A stretch of 64,000 bases of DNA, taken from Leucocoprinus leucothites. Lineage: Eukaryota; Basidiomycota; Agaricomycetes; Agaricales; Agaricaceae. The notes under the pieces were generated by a model that ran no database searches, was not told where the DNA came from, and saw only the letters and a list, made by a program, of their open reading frames with translations. Both the position numbers and the translations under genes were made by a program. This document shows positions 22,510-35,186 of this stretch, in pieces. The stretch covers positions 1-64,000 of the forward strand of contig JAACJO010000043.1 in assembly GCA_013368445.1 (NCBI GenBank). The letters run 5' to 3'. How positions within the stretch are numbered: position 1 is the stretch's first letter; every line of letters starts with the position of its first letter.

Positions 22510-24582
22510 ATGCCCGACGGTGCTCCTTCCTGGTTCAAATCCGTCCTCAGAAAACCACAAGCTACCACAAATGTTGCTCAGGATGCCGCAGTAGCTGAAG
22601 CTCCCGCCGCTGAGCCATTTTCTCTGGCTCGTCGAATACAGGCGCTTATACACAAACTCCCGACGCCTTCGCCTTCTACTACGGCGGCATCTACTTCTAC
22701 TCAGGAAAACCACGATGAACACGAATCTCAGGGCCTTCCATCCTCATCTCTCACTGACCAGGAGATCGTTGAGGCTTTAAGGAGCCCTGTGATGATGAAC
22801 GGCTCACTCGACGACCGGCGGACGAGCGTATGGAATATGCTCGATGGCATAGGGTCACCGAGACCTCCAAGGGTGGCCGAGCTATCGCAGAACGACACCG
22901 CATCGGACACATATTCCGACTCATCAAGTGTCATGGTTTATTCTCCCTTGCTTCCCGTGCAAGGTTCTCTCGTCGAATTAGCCGAATCCGAGGTAATCAT
23001 AGAAGAGCAAGAGGAGGAGGAGGAAGCAGGAACAGCTGATCAAGGACTTACACCAGCACCAGCACCTATTCCCGGCTGGTCATGGGCTAATACCCTGCCG
23101 ACGAGTTTTACTTCGTGGTTTGTTACGCAGTCTACACAACAACCGATACCTCCGCCTCCGCGTACTGAGGAAGGCCAGCCGCCTATGAGCCCTCGGACAC
23201 GCGTGAGGCGTGTACGAGCACAGAGAGCTTGGGTTCCTTCCAAGGACAAACTCTCTATCCAATGCATGTGGTGGGGTTATCGGATGTGAGTGTATTTTTG
23301 TATCAACATTTCTGTAGCTTAACTGATTTTCGTGAACTGAAGGTATCTCCCACCTCCTGTGCTCGATATTCTAGACGATAAGCAGCTGGAGGCTGCTCGA
23401 CGTACAGCTATGATTACGACCGCGCTCACCTGGTTTTTCAACAACCTCCCAGTCAACACCCTGCCACTCCCTCTTCGTCCGACTCTCTTCCTCCTTCAAC
23501 AAATCGGACCGTTCCTGGGATCGATCGGAACGTTCATTTCATGGAGCTGGGGTGCTATCAGGGCTTATGACCAAGGATACGGCGTTACTCTCACTGCGAC
23601 TTGGCTGCTCCCTATCGCGTTGATTCCGGGTACTTGGTTTGAACGCGATTGGCCCATTAGCCCACCCCCTCCCGATTTTTCCCCGCTTCCCTCTATCGAT
23701 TCCATTCTTCAACCCTCTCATACGACGTCGACGAATACAGGAACATCTCACAGTAACTTCCTTCCAACCCCAGAATCAACGCCGACTCCGAGAGTAAACC
23801 AACTGGAATTACCACCATCATCACCACAATTCACACCACGAGGATTTGCTGACGCTGCGACACCATTACCGCCGAACGGTTCATACATATATCAATCACC
23901 ACCTACGTCTCCGTACAGTCAGTTCACCTCATCACCATTAGCGGCCTCGACGCCGTTACCTCCAGGAACGCCTTATATCCTATCGCCCCCGACGTTCCAG
24001 CCTAGCCCACTACCTTCTCCTGCAAGTGTGATGGCAACACCATTATTGCCATCCACTTCATACATTGTACACCCACCGCCGCCTACATCTCCCCCCGTAT
24101 CACCATATCAGTATCCCAACTCGCCCTATCCCGTCTCATCCCCAACCACGTCCTTCGCTACAGCTCCGAGCTCTCCCGTGCCTCCTAGCTCTCCACCACT
24201 TCCTAGGTCTCCAGCGCCTTCGTCTCCGAAACGATTCCGGACGGGCCTTGCCAGTCTAGTAGCAAAATCTCCTACCATTCGTGTACGGAAGAGTAAACGC
24301 GCTGGATCATCGCCTCTTGCCCCAAGTTCATCTTCATCACCTGTCCAAGGTCATCCGTCGTCGCACACCACAGATACACCATATCAGTCATTTTCGGCAT
24401 ACTCACCAATTGTATCGGCTTCCACCCCGCTTCCATATCACCAGCACAACAACTCCCATGCTTTCACTTCCGACCATCTTTCTTCGTTTACCGCCCATCC
24501 TGACGATATTCGGCTCCTTCAGAGCCCCGTCTGGCAATGTTCGCCATTACCTCCTGAACATCCACTACATGACGACTTATAA
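22510..24582 (+). CDS. Pro/Ser-rich protein with a central hydrophobic region, unknown function
   Basis: Exons 22510-23285 and 23343-24582 (57-nt intron, GTGAGT/AAG) give 671 aa. The start MPDGAPSWFKS is preferred over the in-frame ATG at 22477. Layout: residues 1-200 are low-complexity and acidic; ~230-260 is basic (RTRVRRVRAQRAW); ~280-365 is hydrophobic with two or three possible membrane segments (LPLPLRPTLFLLQQIGPFLG, TATWLLPIALIPG); the last ~290 residues are Pro/Ser/Thr-rich with imperfect TPLPP-x(2)-SYI..PPPTSP repeats. This suggests a membrane-anchored protein with a long disordered tail. No known domain was recognised. Part of its 5' end is duplicated at 18087-18146. Confidence 0.78.
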
Positions 24583-24863
24583 TACATACACCTTGCCTCT
24601 TCAGTTGGCCGCATCATACTCATCTGTGTTTCGGGGCGAGACCATCGGTATCGGAGGGCAGATCATAGCGGAGCGTATTATTTGATTACATAATCAATTT
24701 ACTTATGATCGGAAAACAATAAAGTGGTCCAAACCGAAAAGAGAGATATGAAGGCCCCACCACCAAGTCGTACGACGGCAAGGGTCTTGTCCATTCATTC
24801 CTCCTTATCCATCGATCATCTCCTCTTTCTTTAACACCACCACCACAACCTCTACTGCACACA

Positions 24864-26125
24864 ATGGCTGACAAGGCAGCTCGTCGCGCGAGATTTGAAA
24901 AGGTGTACGCGAGGATTGCCGACGAGCTTGTTGATGAGCTGAGGAAGAATAACATACCAGAGGACGTGATGAGCTGGTACAGGAGGGTGCGTTTTCTCGT
25001 TTCCTTCAGCGAAAAAAATCCGGTCGTAACCGATATTATGCAGAGTTTGGATTACAACGTACCGGGTGGAAAATTGAACCGCGGGATGTCAGTCGTTGAT
25101 ACCGTCGAGATCCTCAAGCGTCGATCCCTCACTGAGGAAGAATACGTGAAGGCTGCAGTACTCGGATGGTGCATCGAGCTCGTACGTCCTCTGATCCGTC
25201 ATTTATCGCCCTCACTGACGCATTATCAGCTGCAAGCGTATTTTCTCGTTTCTGACGACATCATGGACGCATCGATCACGCGTCGCGGTCAACCCTGCTG
25301 GTACCGCAACCCTGGAGTTGGCATGATCGCGATCAACGATTCTTTCATGATCTCTTCAGCCATCTATCGACTTCTCAAATCGTACTTCAAGACCGACCCT
25401 TGTTATGTCGATCTTATCGAAGTTTTCCTCGAGACGACTTGGCAGACTGAGATCGGACAGCTCATTGATCTTATCACTGCGCCTGAAGAAGTGGACTTGA
25501 GCAAATTCACGCTTCAAAAGTGAGTAGCTCAGCCAAAATCGCTACTACAACCTTTTTTGACGCGCGATGTATTTATCGCAGGCATTCGTTGATCGTCATC
25601 TGGAAAACCGCTTTCTACTCTTTCTACCTACCCGTCGCCTGTGCGATGTACATGTGTGGCATCCCCCACACACCTATTCCCTCCCGCGATCCCTCCAAGC
25701 CGTCCCAAGATCCCTACGACCTCGCGAAATCCATCCTCATCCCTCTGGGAGAATACTTCCAAGTTCAAGACGACTACCTCGATTTCGCTGGCACACCCGA
25801 ACAAATCGGTAAAATCGGAACAGATATCATCGACAACAAGTGTTCGTGGTGTGTTAATACTGCCCTCCTATACGCTAGCGCGGAGCAGAGGAAGACTCTC
25901 GATGAGCATTATGGGAAGAAACCGAGTGGTGGGCCAAGTGAATTGGAGGTCAAGAGGGTGTTCGACGAGATTGGCGTGAGGAAGATGTATACTCAGTATG
26001 AGGAGAACGCGGTAATGAAGCTTAGGGAGATGATTGCAAATGTTCCGGAGACTGAGGAACCGAATACTTTGAGAGGGGAGGTGTTCGAGAGTTTCTTGGG
26101 CAAGATTTACAAGAGGAGCAAGTAG
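24864..26125 (+). CDS. ERG20: farnesyl diphosphate synthase
   Basis: Exons 24864-24986, 25044-25181, 25230-25519 and 25582-26125 give 364 aa, close to the usual ~350. Both Asp-rich motifs of trans-prenyl synthases are present: DDIMD (96-100), followed by the conserved [11 protein letters not shown], and DDYLD (247-251), preceded by [23 protein letters not shown] near the N-terminus and the basic C-terminal KRSK are also family hallmarks. Aromatic residues (YF) just before the first motif are those that limit the chain to C15. The enzyme condenses IPP with DMAPP and GPP to FPP, the branch point to ergosterol, dolichol, haem A and protein prenylation. It should be cytosolic. Introns 1 (57 nt) and 2 (48 nt) are multiples of three without stops, so retention would keep the frame. 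Confidence 0.96.
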
Positions 26126-27662
26126 AGATTTTAGCATATAGTCGCAAACTTTGTCATCACTTAGATTCGTTCTTTACTCCGTAATTTGATAGAATTTGAA
26201 TCATTATTTCCATGACATGACCCTGGAATATCTCCAGATACATGTGATACAGAGCCCGCTGCTCTTGGCGCCAGATTTCATCACGAAGTCCCAGGCAGTT
26301 GCAGCGTCTCTCCTCTCCAGTAATGTGCAATAATTCCATCTTAACGGCTCGGACAAGGCACCTTGGGTCGCTATTGGAAATTGGTAATGTTTTTGAGGGG
26401 TTCCACAAGATATTATCGTTCAAACCCGTGACCGCCAATCTAGCCCTTCCCGAGATTTATCGTAGGAATATATTCGCAGCACAGGGAGAACCACGACGAG
26501 GAGGACATGATTCGGAGCAAGGTAATGGAGGCAGAGGATAACCGCGTGCGTTGTGATCAGAAGCCGAGGGTCGTGCTAATCACCATTTACTTACGGATGA
26601 CGCACGACGATAATGCCTGGATTACACTCGGATGGATGTCGTCGTGCCGAGACTGATGGTCTTCTCGAGACATTGAAATACAAGAATCCAGTCCCACATA
26701 CTGACGGTGTGCTATTAATCAGTCCCGCCTTGGCTGTCGATGATGTTGGGTAGGTATACATTGCGTTGCCACCTAGTTGAGCGGATTGGATAGCTCGAAC
26801 CATCGTCCATTTCGTTTCGCTCCGACGCTTATGTGTTCATTCAATGCAACAACTTATGAGTCCTTCCATGCAACACCGCCCAATAAGCCCATCCAATATG
26901 TTGAAGACTACTCGACGATGGTCAGCACTGATATCATTCTCAATGGTGTAGAGTAGGTACACATGTATATGTCCATATCCTGTATTTTAGGTATCGAAAT
27001 ATTCTCCTCAATTTGAGACGATCAAGGCGGTGTGGCAAGGCAATCAACCAGTGGGAGCATACATTGCACTTTGCTGCTTATTCTAGCAGACCGTTGTAGC
27101 ATTGTGCGGGGTTTCATTGAGCCCGAAGTATGTGCTTCTCTTGCTAAGATATGGTTCAGGGGAGAATCCATGCACCATATACTCGACGAGATGAACCAGA
27201 AGCTACCAAAAAGACAACGGTACAAAACGCCCGGCCTTGAAAAGAAAAGTTGTGAGAGTGAAAGAGCACCAAATAAACGCCCCGTACTCACACCTCATCG
27301 TCATAATGAATTCCCAAGATCCGAGCTCCAGTATCGCCACCGCATATTACTGCTCGATAGTACTATAGAGTTGAACAATGGTATCAAGAACCTGTAGGGA
27401 TAACGCCAAGACAACAAATTCCACCAAATATACGGTAACAGCGGTCACACGAGATAGTGGAACTTGATAGAGGAAGAAATCTGGGAGTACGTCTCGAGGT
27501 AAGCCACATCGGGCACTTCTTTCCTCTGATATTGTGCTCGCCCGTGGGGTGAGCCATGACTTCCGGTGTCCTACTTTCCGGGACCCCTTGCTGTTATAAT
27601 TGGCCCGGCGTAAACGTAGCTTTTAGTTCAAATGAACGCCGTTCACTCTGCGCAGTTCAGCC
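26126..27662. other. gene-free spacer downstream of FPP synthase
   Basis: Several frames of 70-120 codons exist on both strands (for example 27032-27397 plus), but none shows splice sites, known motifs or biased codon use that I can support. The right edge, at about 27663, is the start of segmental duplicate A. Confidence 0.4.
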
Positions 27663-29638
27663 TGAACCTAGCATAAGGATCTGTGACTAAGAAATTTTGA
27701 CTGACTTTTGGCTAAGAGAGCGAGATATAGGTAAACCGCAGGTCCCGGTCATCCAACCCCAGTGTATGAATTGCTCGCGGAAAGTCAAAAACGAGTCCTT
27801 CGACCACGAAAACCAAATACCTCCAGATTTACCGGGATTTTGTTGCCATACCAGGTGGAAATACGGTCGTAAAGGAGGAAAGCTAGAGATACCGCCGTGA
27901 GAAGCGACGGTTCAGTCCTGATATAAATCACATTGTTTTTCAAAAAAAAAAAGCACACAATTGGCATTGCTTCATTTATGAAACTTCGTACGATATAACT
28001 ACGGGTGTAGGAACCTTCCGCACCGTCCAAATAAGCGACAGCGGGATTTTACATGGCAGACAGGACTCACAAGGGAGCTTGTAAAAATACTAGGCCTAGG
28101 TTTGGGTCAGCGGTGGGAAGTGTATAGCCAGGTTCAATAAAACCTACCTTGGAGACAGACACGCCCAGCAAGTCTCCCCTTTATAATGACTTCTAATTAT
28201 GAGCTAGTGTGTTCAGATCTAAGAGGGGCACCTCCTGAATCCTCCACAGATCATTAATGGTTATTTGGATCGTGCACGGCCAGGGCATTGGCACACTTAG
28301 ACTAGAGGTCGACGTGACATGCGTCGTGAGTGGGTGAGAAGAAATATCCGAATTTATGGACTTGAGTATATATAACTGAAGGTGGTAGTTGTGATGTGCA
28401 AGCAGAATTGTGTTGAGCGACATCATATAGCATTGTTATTCCGGCCAGATTTGAGAATCCGCGACATTCTAGCCGTGAAATATCTGCTCTGTGACGTGTT
28501 CATACTTGCCTTGGAGGAGGTTACTACACCGCAGCAAAAAACACATCATGAGGTGCGCCCATGGAAAGAGATCTAGCAACATGCGGTGCTCGTCAGAGGC
28601 GAGTCGGCCAGTGGGGCTGACTCCGAGATCGTGGGTGCAAGCTTAAAAGAAAAATACCCTTGATAGTTATCATGTTTGTTGCAGTCTTTAGTTCCCTCTC
28701 CAAGGCATATGGGATTGACTTCCCTACGGACAGAACAAAAACAGCCCCTTTCCCTAGGGTCCAAACAAATTCCCCGACGTCGCAGTCCAAGATCGAATCA
28801 CGCCCTCTTGATTAATGCATTACTACTTCGAAATTTCCCACATCTTGTCCATACTGCTTCCTTCGACAAAGTTTCATTATTAAAGACTACAGTCCATACA
28901 AGTGGCCGAAAGGCTCAACGCTGGCAAGCGTGGGGTTTATACGCTTCCAAAAGAATGTTTATGAGACGAATGCCCGCTCCTACGCATATTTTGAGCGCTA
29001 CTGAACCCACGACTGTCAAGGACTCGTTCTCGATCTCTGGGCTCGCTGACACCCCCCTATCACTGCTGAACTGGACGATGGAGCACACGAGTAGTAGTTC
29101 CATCCACATCGTCCATGAAGATTGTGCGAGACCCGTGCGCATTCGTACAACTACAAAGTCAGACACCCTTTACATTCTCCAATATGACGTAGGGGGGATA
29201 CAACATACGCAGCAGAAGTGGTTTCCCAAGTACCAGCTGCACTCCACATGTTTCACTCTCTTCGCTCCCATAGGGGAATTTCACATCTACAGCACTCCGT
29301 CGCCAGCGTCGGGACCTAGTTATGGTGGACATATGGGCGTGAGAGGCCATTCAGAGCTCGGCGACTGTTGACCGATATGCGTGGCTTCCGACCGTTCGGA
29401 CTCAGGGAGGCGGTGTAAATCGTGATGTTTAGAGTCTTATTTGCCTTCATTGGAAGTAGACTAGAAGATGCCCGTGGCCACGACGGTCGATAATTGGGCG
29501 TGTTCAATGTCCGAGTGTGTTTCGTATTTGAAACTGCGGGTATTAAGAACCATCCTGCAAGGCTGTATTCAACATTATAATTAGATCAGCAGGATAGACG
29601 ACCAAGTAACGAGCGCACGATAATAGACAATACACAAG

Positions 29639-30725
29639 TCAATATGCTACGAGCGAGAGGCAATGAGCGGAGTGAATTAGGAAGAGGGCCAGGACTTCAT
29701 ACCAGAAAACGACATGACCTTGCTGCTTAACGTAGAAATCATACTGTGACGTTGTCGTTAGAAGTCCTTGATTAAGCGAGGGTTATGATCGTCGCCGAAA
29801 AAAAGACAAGGTGGACGCACCTGCTAACAGCAAGAATGCCAATGAGTTATCTCTTATCACTAGCCGGATAAGAGGATGGTTTGACCACCCATCCCGGACA
29901 GCGCTCCGATATTTCCAATAGCCTAGATACCAAAATATCGCTTGATTAAGGACGACCAAAAGGCTAAGCTCGAGTAATGCTAGATCAGTATGGAACATCA
30001 CAATCGCTGCTGCCTAACTCACCAAAACCATCTAGAGTTGTCTGGCGTTCGTCGAGGAACGCAGTGAATGTCCGTTTCGATTTGAGAAAATGCAATGGGC
30101 AGGCTCCATGCGTTGTAGGCGCGACAGAATAGGTACCAAATCCCAAGGGTCACTCCGACCCAAAGCCTGCAGTTGTATAGCGCGTACACTTAGGGCAGAG
30201 TAAGTCTATGAGCGAATACATTGACAGGTAAACGCTGCTCACCTCTCGTCATCATGATGAACTCCATGTTGAAGAGCAGCACCATCGGTACTGCCATCTG
30301 AAACTTAAACCAAGGCAGACAGTTCCCATTCAGCCGCTGAAGGAAGGGGGGCGATGAATATACGACATTTACGCTACGCAAACTAAGACACGGGGAAATA
30401 GCGAAGGTATCAACACTCACATGTGCCCGGCGAGAGCGAAATATCGGCTGATAAGAAACGAGATCTTGATTAACCAAGTTGACTGTCTAGACTCCCGGAA
30501 GCTCATTCAAAACCACTAAACAACAATCACATTGACGAAGACGAAGCGTACCTCCAGATGTACTGAACCTCCTCTTGCCACGTAAGGATATGTTCGTAGA
30601 GCAGTAAAGCCAGACCGGCCGCTGAGAGAATCGAGAACGAAGATCAGTATCCCTCATCAAAAGTCATACCTAGCGAAGAGCGACTCACCATTGATGTACT
30701 GTCTGGTGTAAACCTCAGTTGACAT
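29639..30725 (-). CDS. DUF6533-type polytopic membrane protein, copy A (intact)
   Basis: Seven exons (minus): 30689-30725, 30552-30621, 30421-30486, 30243-30382, 30023-30188, 29821-29963, 29639-29718; 702 nt, 233 aa. The N-terminus (MSTEVYTRQY, then GLALLLYEHILTW and EEVQYIW) matches the DUF6533 domain found in expanded families of mushroom membrane proteins. Further segments (WLIKISFLISRYFALAGH, VPMVLLFNMEF, LWVGVTLGIWYLF, LLVVLNQAIFWYLGYW, LAFLLLAGHVVFWY) make about six or seven membrane helices. It is shorter than usual for the family, whose C-terminal tail is often longer. The function is unknown; a receptor-like role has been suggested for such proteins but is not shown here. The model is supported by the parallel exon structure of copy B. 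Confidence 0.8.
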
Positions 30726-31523
30726 GGAGGTTGGACTGGTGGCCCTCAGCGCAAACTTACTCAGTGAGGGTTCATGTCCAAGAGCAGAAGAGAACCTGAG
30801 CGTGGGGAAGTGTCAGGCCAGCTGAGAATACATCACGGCATCTGTCAGGCTTGGAGAGATCAGTGAGGACGGATGCTTCTGGAAGTTCACTCACCTGCTG
30901 ACCTGTCCAGAAGCCAAGGGATGACAAGGGGCAGGAGGCAATAGCCGCATTCAAATCAAATGCATTAAGTAATTAGAATCTGGGCTGCAGGCTGGCGGGA
31001 TCAGTGATACTAATCTCCGCATGTCCCTGCAACCTCTAGAAACCCTGATATTAAGTTCGTGGGATATCCCAACCAAAGTCCGGCCCAGCCGACCATCCAT
31101 TCCATGAGTGCACGGCATCGTGCACGCCACATAATTGACATGAACCCTTATGAACCCTTCACTTTTTTCTGCCGTGATGTATTAATTATCTCATCTATCC
31201 TTTCGTCAGCCTGACCCTAAGTACCTGCGGTCCTCCATTTTAGCGTTACGAACTAAGCTTTTGTACATTTCAAGTACTCAATCAAGATGATCTTGCCTGA
31301 CCATTTTCGCCGACGAATTCACTTCTAGTGGTTACGAGGGGGCATAGATCTCCAACATATTCGGTATTGCACCCACTGTTGTTTCCCTTTATCGGATCTC
31401 CGCGTCGGTGGCCCTCTGTGACGGTGACAAAACGACTAACACTATTGTCTAGCTTGAATCAAATACATATTGAACCACTTAATAGCGAAATAGTATTCCT
31501 CAGTCAAACCAAAAAAAAACACC

Positions 31524-32124
31524 TTAGAAAGCCACGACAAAGCCTAAAGCTCCTGCAATTAAAACCCACCCAACACTCCCCGCACCTTTCCCAATGTTCA
31601 TAGCAATAGCCACGTTCGGTGAGGTAGTCGAAGCTGGCACGGTTTGAGTTGTCGGGTTCATCGCTGAGCTCACTGTTAAAGTAAGCGAAATGGTCCTAAG
31701 TATAAAGTGCTATCGTTATCAAAGGAAGTTTAAAGAACATACCAGTGCGACATTGCTCCTCCTGTAAGATCGTAGCTGTAGCTTGATCTAACGGCAGACA
31801 GCCTGACTGGATGCACGAGAGGCTCGTGCGTTGAAATAAAGCATTAGTGCATGCACAAGTTCTGTCCATCCTAATCAACACGACATATCAGATCAGTCAC
31901 ACCATTGTTCGAGGAGAAGAAAAAGGGCTGGTAACGTACATTCCACAGTCGGCTGCTTGAGCGGCCTGGGTCAAACACTGTAACACGCAAGGAGGAATGC
32001 TCGTAGACGAGATCTCTCGGGGAACGACAGCAGCCAGACTCGGAGGAGAATTGGCGGACGAAATACCCTGAGCGCAGGTTATGACGAAGAAATTAGCGAG
32101 AGCGAAGACGAGGCGCATATGCAT
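31524..32124 (-). CDS. CFEM-domain GPI-anchored surface protein, copy A
   Basis: Exons (minus) 31940-32124, 31743-31870 and 31524-31672 give 153 aa. A signal peptide (MHMRLVFALANFFVITCAQG) is followed by a CFEM domain with its eight cysteines: PPCVLQC, ADC, then DRTCAC, LSC, SGC and EEQC. A Ser/Thr-rich linker and a C-terminal hydrophobic tail (GWVLIAGALGFVVAF) fit GPI anchoring. CFEM proteins are fungal cell-surface or secreted proteins; some bind haem or act in adhesion and host contact. In this copy no Asp is obvious at the haem-ligand position, but I cannot align it with certainty. Its partner in duplicate B is at 39105-39710. Confidence 0.87.
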
Positions 32125-32697
32125 GATGGCGCTGAACGAAATTTGGAGTAAACGAATGAAGGAGAAAGGCGAACTTCGTAGATGTTATAAAAAAACAAAT
32201 ACCCGACCGGTCAGCCTCTGCTGGTAGTGATTGAACGAGGCTGACCGATAAACCACTTAACGTTTGAAGATATCGTTGCAGCCAGCCGTGCAGTCGAGAG
32301 GGGTGAGGATCATCTTTCAATTTCCTGCCGGAGAGGGACCAAAGTAACATGTCAATAGGAATCAGAACTTCACTCAGAAAAAACCATTTTGTGGTCGATG
32401 AGGTACCTTTCTAGCTCCATCCTTTAGGAAAATCACTCACCGTAAATGGCAGAAATCCTCCTATATTCCGACTGAACAGGAAGCATTCGGAGCCGAACTC
32501 GACATGTCGCGATACCGCCGCATCCCAGAGACTGAAAATAAACAGGAGGTAGGAACTGAGAAACTGTCAGCCACCAGGTCCGTATATTTGATCGTGTCAG
32601 CGCCACTGACAAGGAAAGTCCGAAGTCAAGTCACTTAAGCGTTGCACGTGACTCGACCGGCCCCTTGTTCGAACTCTCCTGGTGTCATGCCACCACT

Positions 32698-34641
32698 ATG
32701 TCAACTCTCGTAGTTTGGTGTCTTCCCTTCGATGATGAACATAATCCCCTTGGGATGGGTCTTACCAAGCTTTTCGTCGGCCAGACCACCGATATCGCAG
32801 ACTTGAAGAAGATGGTCATCGATGCAGAGAGACTTCACCCGCTGCTGCCCAGTCAACTCACAGTGTGGAGGTGCAAACCTGAGGCACCTTCTCTTATACT
32901 TACAGAGAAGGAGGAGTTGGCAAATCGCATTAGGGATATTATGGCGAATAAACAAGCCGACATTATTCACGACATGGATGTGATCGCAAGCTTGGGGCTT
33001 AAGGAGAAAACGATCCTTCCCATCCAAGTGCCTAGTGCGTTCCTACATCTTTCATTCAGACCGCTGTATTCTCAATTGGTTCACTAATAGCCATACAGAA
33101 ATCGGATCCACGTTCTATGAAGCGAGGGCTCGAAGAGGAAGATGACATTCTTGTCAAGCGCCAGGAGGTTCACCGAAGGTGAGCACCAGATAAACTACAC
33201 CTTACACACTGTAATAACGTACCGTTTTTAGCTCAGGATCGCGATGTCGAAATGGTTCGCAACGCTCCCCTACCTTCTTCTTCTGCAGCTATGCCGGCGC
33301 TTTGGGATGAACAAAAGAAAAGACCGGTCCTTAATGGCCGCCCGGACAACAACTTCGGTCCTCCCATCGGCTTATTCCATCCCGTATTCAATTCGTTTCA
33401 GGCTGCTCTGAAAATTCCCGAGCCCACCTATGCGGATGCACAGACGTACAACTCAGTCAAGGAACTTTTCTGTGCCGTTACGGCTATATACAACAACAAA
33501 GCTGATCGGATTGTGGCAATCGACAAGCACTTATCCACTCTTCTCGGAACGCATTTTATCGATGTATATTCAACTGGAGTACTAAGCGACGGAGTGATGG
33601 TGCATTCCACTGGGATATGCACCGCGTATCTGGTGATTCGGGAGGTCAAGAACGAAATAGGAACGACCTCTGCAGATCCTTACAACCAGGTTGGTTTGGC
33701 ATATCGCAAATACTGGGCACATCCATCGAGTAAGCTGGACTAGTCCGTAACTATGTATCTCCCGCTAATTATGTTATCTACCAGATGATCGAATCAGAAA
33801 ACTCTGCTACTGCCCTAGTATCCTGCTAGCGATCGCAGGTCCATGGATGTGTGTCATTGGTGCTATTTATCTGGATAAGGCAGTCATACAACCCTTGACG
33901 GACTACATCTGGCTTGGTGGCGACGTTTACGACGACAATCGCCTGGTCCTCACAGCACGCCTATTTGCTGCATTAAAGGCTGCCGCCTCGACCCTTCAGT
34001 CGTACTACCAGATTCTTGGACCAACACTCCTCAATGATGTTCCTGAAAACCTCAGTCCGGACCCCTTCCCATTCGTCACGGAATGCGGCTCAAAGAAGTT
34101 CACGTACCTGTATCGCCTTTTCGCCCGAGAACATCCGGAGAAACTCTTATACGGGGCAAGACTTCAAGGCGAAGAACGTTTGGTCGTTGTAAAATTTGCC
34201 TCATCATATCATGCCGAGGCTCACCGCATTCTGGCAGATCATCAATTGGCGCCGACTCTGCACTTTGCTGGCACCGAAGACGCTGGAGGATCAATGTACG
34301 GGGGGCGATACATGATCGTAATGGACTTCATTGACGGGTGCTCTGCACCGGATCGTCTTTCCAATTCTCAATTCAACCAGATCAAGGAAGCAATTGAGTT
34401 GCTTCATTCTCGCAACCTAGTGTTTGGCGACCTTCGTGAGCCAAATATTTTGGTTCAGGATGGAAGTGTGAAGCTCATCGATTTTGACTGGTGTGGAACG
34501 GCAGGGGAAGCACGATATCCACCTAGTTTGAATCTTGACCCCGCGCTTGGCTGGCATAAGGAAGTCAAGCCAGATGCTGTTATAATGAAGGAGCATGATC
34601 TATATATGCTTGAAGTACTGCGGGACCATTACATGTCTTAA
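32698..34641 (+). CDS. Crinkler-like protein: ubiquitin-like header plus divergent kinase domain
   Basis: Exons 32698-33034, 33091-33167, 33237-33729 and 33785-34641 give 587 aa. The N-terminal ~110 residues (TLVVWCLPFDDE, DIADLKKMV, QLTVWRCKP) resemble the ubiquitin-like header of Crinkler (CR) effectors. A short basic linker (MKRGLEEEDD) and a ~200-aa middle region follow. The C-terminal part is a divergent protein-kinase fold: VVVKF (~437) with the Lys, FGDLREPN (516-523) as catalytic loop and DFD (535-537) for DFG. CR-kinase proteins are widespread in fungi and are thought to act in conflict or signalling in the nucleus. The exon 2 donor used (GTTCAC) is not canonical; the better donor ten bases on (GTGAGC at 33179) would break the frame, so a small indel is possible. 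There is no signal peptide. A broken relative is at 62062. Confidence 0.78.
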
Positions 34642-35186
34642 TTTACCTCTAATACATATATTTCAAGAATTTCTTGTTAGCCTAAGTTTGCGCAAGATCA
34701 GTGCTTGTGAATGTACAAATTCTACCGGCATTTGCCTGGGATGTGTCGTCCCACATGCTGACACAAACATTTGAAGACCGATAACAGGCTCTACTTGCTT
34801 GAAGCTAAGCATGTGTGGCGCACAGAAGCACGTTTCTGAACTCAATGAAGGCCAGCTGCACTGTGGATCCATCAGACGTGGAAAACGGAATTACTTCCCC
34901 CAAAGTGGCGAATTCATGAACGGTGAAAACAGGCCCGAAATTCATTGCCCAGATTTCTAGCGCAAAAGTTATGAATTTCACCCTTCGTCCATTCCGTACA
35001 TTTTGATGATCGAATATTCGTCGTCGGTGACGCCGGTGAATTTCAGCTCATAATGATGACTTTTATCGCACTCTGAGGTGATTTTGCGCCCTCCCATACG
35101 CTGTAACTTGACTGACGGAAATGATCCTGTTCGCATTTTGGACGTTAATAGCAAGAACTTCAAGGCAACAGATCTACTGCATCACA
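34642..35186. other. spacer between the Crinkler-like gene and duplicate B
   Basis: It contains the 3' UTR of the Crinkler-like gene and no supported gene. Minus frames at 34663-34872 and 34978-35163 are short and unsupported. Confidence 0.4.

Larger units (their letters stand above)
27663..32630. repeat. segmental duplicate A (~5 kb)
   Basis: Starting at AACCTAGCATAAGGA and ending near ATTTGATCGTGTCAGCGCCA, this segment matches 35187-40232 in the same orientation along its whole length, including noncoding flanks, with many substitutions and small indels. It carries a DUF6533-type gene (29639-30725) and a CFEM gene (31524-32124), both on the minus strand. About 2 kb on its left (27.7-29.6 kb) contains only frames that are not preserved in duplicate B, so that part is probably noncoding. 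Confidence 0.9.

Noticed and set aside
22530..22545. GGTTCAAATCC as a tRNA B-box
   Set aside because: It is inside the coding region of the 22510 gene; no A-box or cloverleaf can be drawn around it.
28676..29371. 231-codon plus-strand open frame in duplicate A
   Set aside because: The corresponding stretch in duplicate B (about 36340-37020) is interrupted by stops and indels, and no motif is visible. It is more likely chance.
33168..33178. The Crinkler-like gene at 32698 as a pseudogene
   Set aside because: Only one uncertain junction exists in ~1.8 kb of coding sequence, and a phase-correct alternative splice is available, so an intact gene is preferred.
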